This document shows, piece by piece, positions 61,768 through 64,000 of a stretch of 64,000 nucleotides of DNA. Under the pieces are notes generated by a model. It was not told the DNA's origin. It saw only the letters and a list, made by a program, of their open reading frames with translations, and searched no databases. The DNA is taken from positions 485,901 through 549,900 of the forward strand of contig JBAIAA010000694.1 of assembly GCA_037893245.1 (NCBI GenBank), read 5' to 3'. The position numbers were made by a program, and so were the translations under genes. Within the stretch, counting starts at the first letter, position 1. Each line of letters starts with the position of its first letter. The stretch is from Crossaster papposus. Taxonomy: Eukaryota > Echinodermata > Asteroidea > Velatida > Solasteridae.

Positions 61768-63479
61768 TCACTTCAATTCGGGCAGTGCACCCCCCTATGA
61801 GCCCGCGTTTCGCCGGTGACCGCCATTTGTGTGGCGCGCCCTCTATTGACATGCAATAAGTCGGTTTTTCGGACAATAAATGCGTTGGCTCATAAACCCT
61901 GAAAATACAGTTTCCACTTGTTTCTTTGAGCATATGTAAACAGAGCTATTACTCCGGCTTCCCAACCCATTAAGGCACATCGATTTGAATCAATTTTATC
62001 TATCTCGTGGTAAAATGACCGAGTGTTTAAGAACCTCGACTGCGGTATCCATGGTCCGGGTTCGAGTCCCGGTCCGGCCCGAGGCCTTTCGTTTTTTCCA
62101 GTTCCAACGCACGCTGTTTCGCAATCTTTTCCTTAACATAATTAATTTATCGTCCTCACTCACCAACCGAGTTTAGCTGACCGGCTTAATTCGTCAGGTT
62201 GGGACTGTCCGCGGAGGTTCAGGATCGAGCCTGCAATTTTTTTTTTTTTTTTTTTAAAGAACAATAATCACAATTCCGCCAATTTTAATGGAAATACAAG
62301 GCTAACCCCTGTTCCCCCTTACAATTGTTCGTTTTTCTAAAAAAAAAAAAAAAAAAAAAAAAAGGCAAATAATTGTTGGCCAATGTTGATAGGAATGCAA
62401 GAATAACCCCTGGCCACTTTTAATTTCTCCTAAAACCAAAGTCAATTTATGACGAATTGGAATTGAAATATAAGACTAACCCCGTACAATGTTTTAATTT
62501 GTTTCCAAGAACTAATTAAATTTCCGCCAATTTTAATAGAAAAGCAAGGATAACCCCTTTCCACCCTTACAGTTGTTCGTTTAAAAAAAACCAGCAATTA
62601 TCAATTAATTTTGGTCCTATTTTGATAAGAATACAAGGTTAACCCCTGGCAACTTTCAATTTCTCCTGAAAGTTAATTTCTGGCGAATTGAAATTTAAAT
62701 ATAAGACTAACCCCATACAATGTTTTTATTTCTCCAAAATGTCATTTTTGTGGCCAATTTTGAAACAGAATGAAAGGTTATACCCTTGCAGATTTTGTAT
62801 TTTCCCAAAAAGTCAGTTTTGGGGATAATTTTAATTTAAACGCGAGGCTAACCTCTCACAATTATTTTATTCTAGGCCAATTTTAGACGGACAAAAACAA
62901 ACCGAGGCTAACTCCTCACAACTGGTCAATTTTCGCAAACAATTATTTGTTGGGGAAATTTTTTATTTAAATCTCGAGGCTAACTCCTTACAATTATTTA
63001 TTTGCAAGTAAATAACACATGCATTGCCACCCTACTCCTGGGCACCACGAGGCAAGGCTGTCTGTCTGATTTTCCGTTGTTTCCTATGTGCGCGTATGTT
63101 GTGCAGTGCACCCCCCCCCCCCCCCCCCCCCCCACCCCCCCCCCCCCCCCCCCCCCCCCCCCACCCCCCTACGGGCGCACTACCCTCATTCAAGCCCTAT
63201 TGAAACAAGTGTAAAAACCCAGTCTCGAAATGTTATACTTCCCCAGCCTGCACGCAGGCATTTTACAAGGGGCATCCCTCCACGTTCTCGGGCAATTAGG
63301 ACCCATTTTTCAACCGTAATTTTATCAAGTCTTCCCTCAGATTGAAGTCCCAAAACCAGAGGGGTTGATCCTGGGCTATTATTTATACAATCCCAGCATT
63401 GTTTTTTTACCAAACGGATTTCTTTTTCAAATAGAATTGTGGGGGCACATTTCATGCTAATGAGCTAGCGTAGAAATTC
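61768..63479 (+). repeat. Repeat unit 38 (1712 bp)
   Basis: Counterpart of unit 36, including ACTACCCTC. C23-A-C28 at 63111-63162. Confidence 0.97.
62009..62080 (+). pseudogene. tRNA-like element, unit 38, 5' variant
   Basis: GGTAAAA change at 62013; B box intact. Confidence 0.6.
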
Positions 63480-64000
63480 TCACTTCAATTCGGGCAGTGC
63501 ACCCCCCTATGAGCCCGCGTTTCGCCGGTGACCGCCATTTGTGTGGCGCGCCCTCTATTGACATGCAATAAGTCGGTTTTTCGGACAATAAATGCGTGGG
63601 CTCATAAACCCTGAAAATACAGTTTCCACTTGTTTCTTTGAGCATATGTAAACAGAGCTATTACTCCGGCTTCCCAACCCATTAAGGCACATCGATTTGA
63701 ATCAATTTTATCTATCTCGTGGTAGAATGACCGAGTGTTTAAGAACCTCGACTGCGGTATCCATGGTCCGGGTTCGAGTCCCGGTCCGGCCCGAGGCCTT
63801 TCGTTTTTTCCAGTTCCAACGCACGCTGTTTCGCAATCTTTTCCTTAACATAATTAATTTATCGTCCTCACTCACCAACCGAGTTTAGCTGACCGGCTTA
63901 ATTCGTCAGGTTGGGACTGTCCGCGGAGGTTCAGGATCGAGCCTGCAATTTTTTTTTTTTTTTTTTTAAAGAACAATAATCACAATTCCGCCAATTTTAA
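63480..64000 (+). repeat. Repeat unit 39, cut by the window edge (521 bp seen)
   Basis: Head, tRNA-like element and T-rich spacer are present, and the window ends in the first internal monomer. Head is like unit 37. The array clearly continues to the right. Confidence 0.97.
63721..63792 (+). pseudogene. tRNA-like element, unit 39
   Basis: Consensus copy with intact B box in the unit cut by the window edge. Confidence 0.6.

Larger units (their letters stand above)
1..64000 (+). repeat. Tandem macrosatellite array, 1.7-kb unit, 39 units, filling the window
   Basis: The same ~1.7-kb sequence recurs head-to-tail from the first to the last base, always in one orientation. I set unit starts at the recurring TCACTTCAATTCGGG; they fall at 1, 1679, 3344, 5038 and so on to 63480. 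Units differ by few substitutions, by homopolymer length and by a few discrete indels. Neither edge shows a transition to unique DNA, so the true array is longer. No rRNA, histone or other known tandem gene family is recognisable. The only gene-like element in the unit is a tRNA-related module. That the array evolves by unequal crossing over and gene conversion is inferred from shared variants between neighbouring units and between blocks. Confidence 0.98.

Noticed and set aside
1-64000. CRISPR array or bacterial tandem genes
   Set aside because: Repeat period is 1.7 kb with no short repeat/unique spacer pattern and no cas-like or other genes.
1-64000. Array as a pure assembly artefact
   Set aside because: Units carry distinct, linked private variants arranged in ordered blocks, which simple duplication of one collapsed unit would not give. 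Exact copy number and homopolymer lengths may still be inaccurate.

Overview
The whole window is one head-to-tail tandem array. A unit of about 1.7 kb is repeated 39 times: 38 units that run from boundary to boundary (one of them strongly truncated) and one cut by the right edge. All are on the same strand. I find no unique sequence and no convincing protein-coding gene. The array runs off both ends, so it is longer than 64 kb. Many full units are 1.66-1.73 kb; differences come mostly from homopolymer lengths plus a few discrete indels. Large array size, lack of genes, long homopolymers and tRNA-type Pol III promoter boxes point to a eukaryotic nuclear macrosatellite. The species cannot be told from the sequence.

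Layout of one unit (unit 1 coordinates): 1-241, a moderately GC-rich conserved head with an AscI site; 242-313, a degenerate tRNA-like element with a perfect T-arm/B box; 309-330, a short GC hairpin followed by T6, a plausible Pol III terminator; 331-510, a spacer with T-rich tracts; 511-1230, about ten diverged monomers of around 73 bp carrying a GGCTAACCCC-type core, with a 30-base A-rich tract between monomers 1 and 2; 1231-1334, a spacer; 1335-1370, a poly-C tract inside a GCAGTGCAC...CCCCCCTA motif that occurs again in the head of the next unit; 1371-1678, a 3' segment carrying an open but apparently unconstrained minus-strand frame.

The array has several levels of organisation: ~73-bp monomers, a three-monomer block (~240 bp) present twice within each unit, the 1.7-kb unit, and multi-unit blocks copied by unequal exchange (units 2-4 against 6-8 at a 6.73-kb offset; units 35-36 against 37-38 at a ~3.42-kb offset). 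A left subfamily (units 1-18) and a right subfamily (units 21-39) meet at a transitional pair, units 19-20. Unit 11 has lost about 970 bp, including every internal monomer, but keeps the tRNA-like element and its T-run. Unit 13 has lost exactly one monomer (73 bp).

The best candidate for something biologically active is the tRNA-like/Pol III module present in all 39 units. It would make a roughly 90-nt RNA from dozens of nearly identical copies. It does not fold as a canonical tRNA, so it is either a decayed tRNA-derived element carried along with the satellite or a source of a satellite-encoded small RNA.
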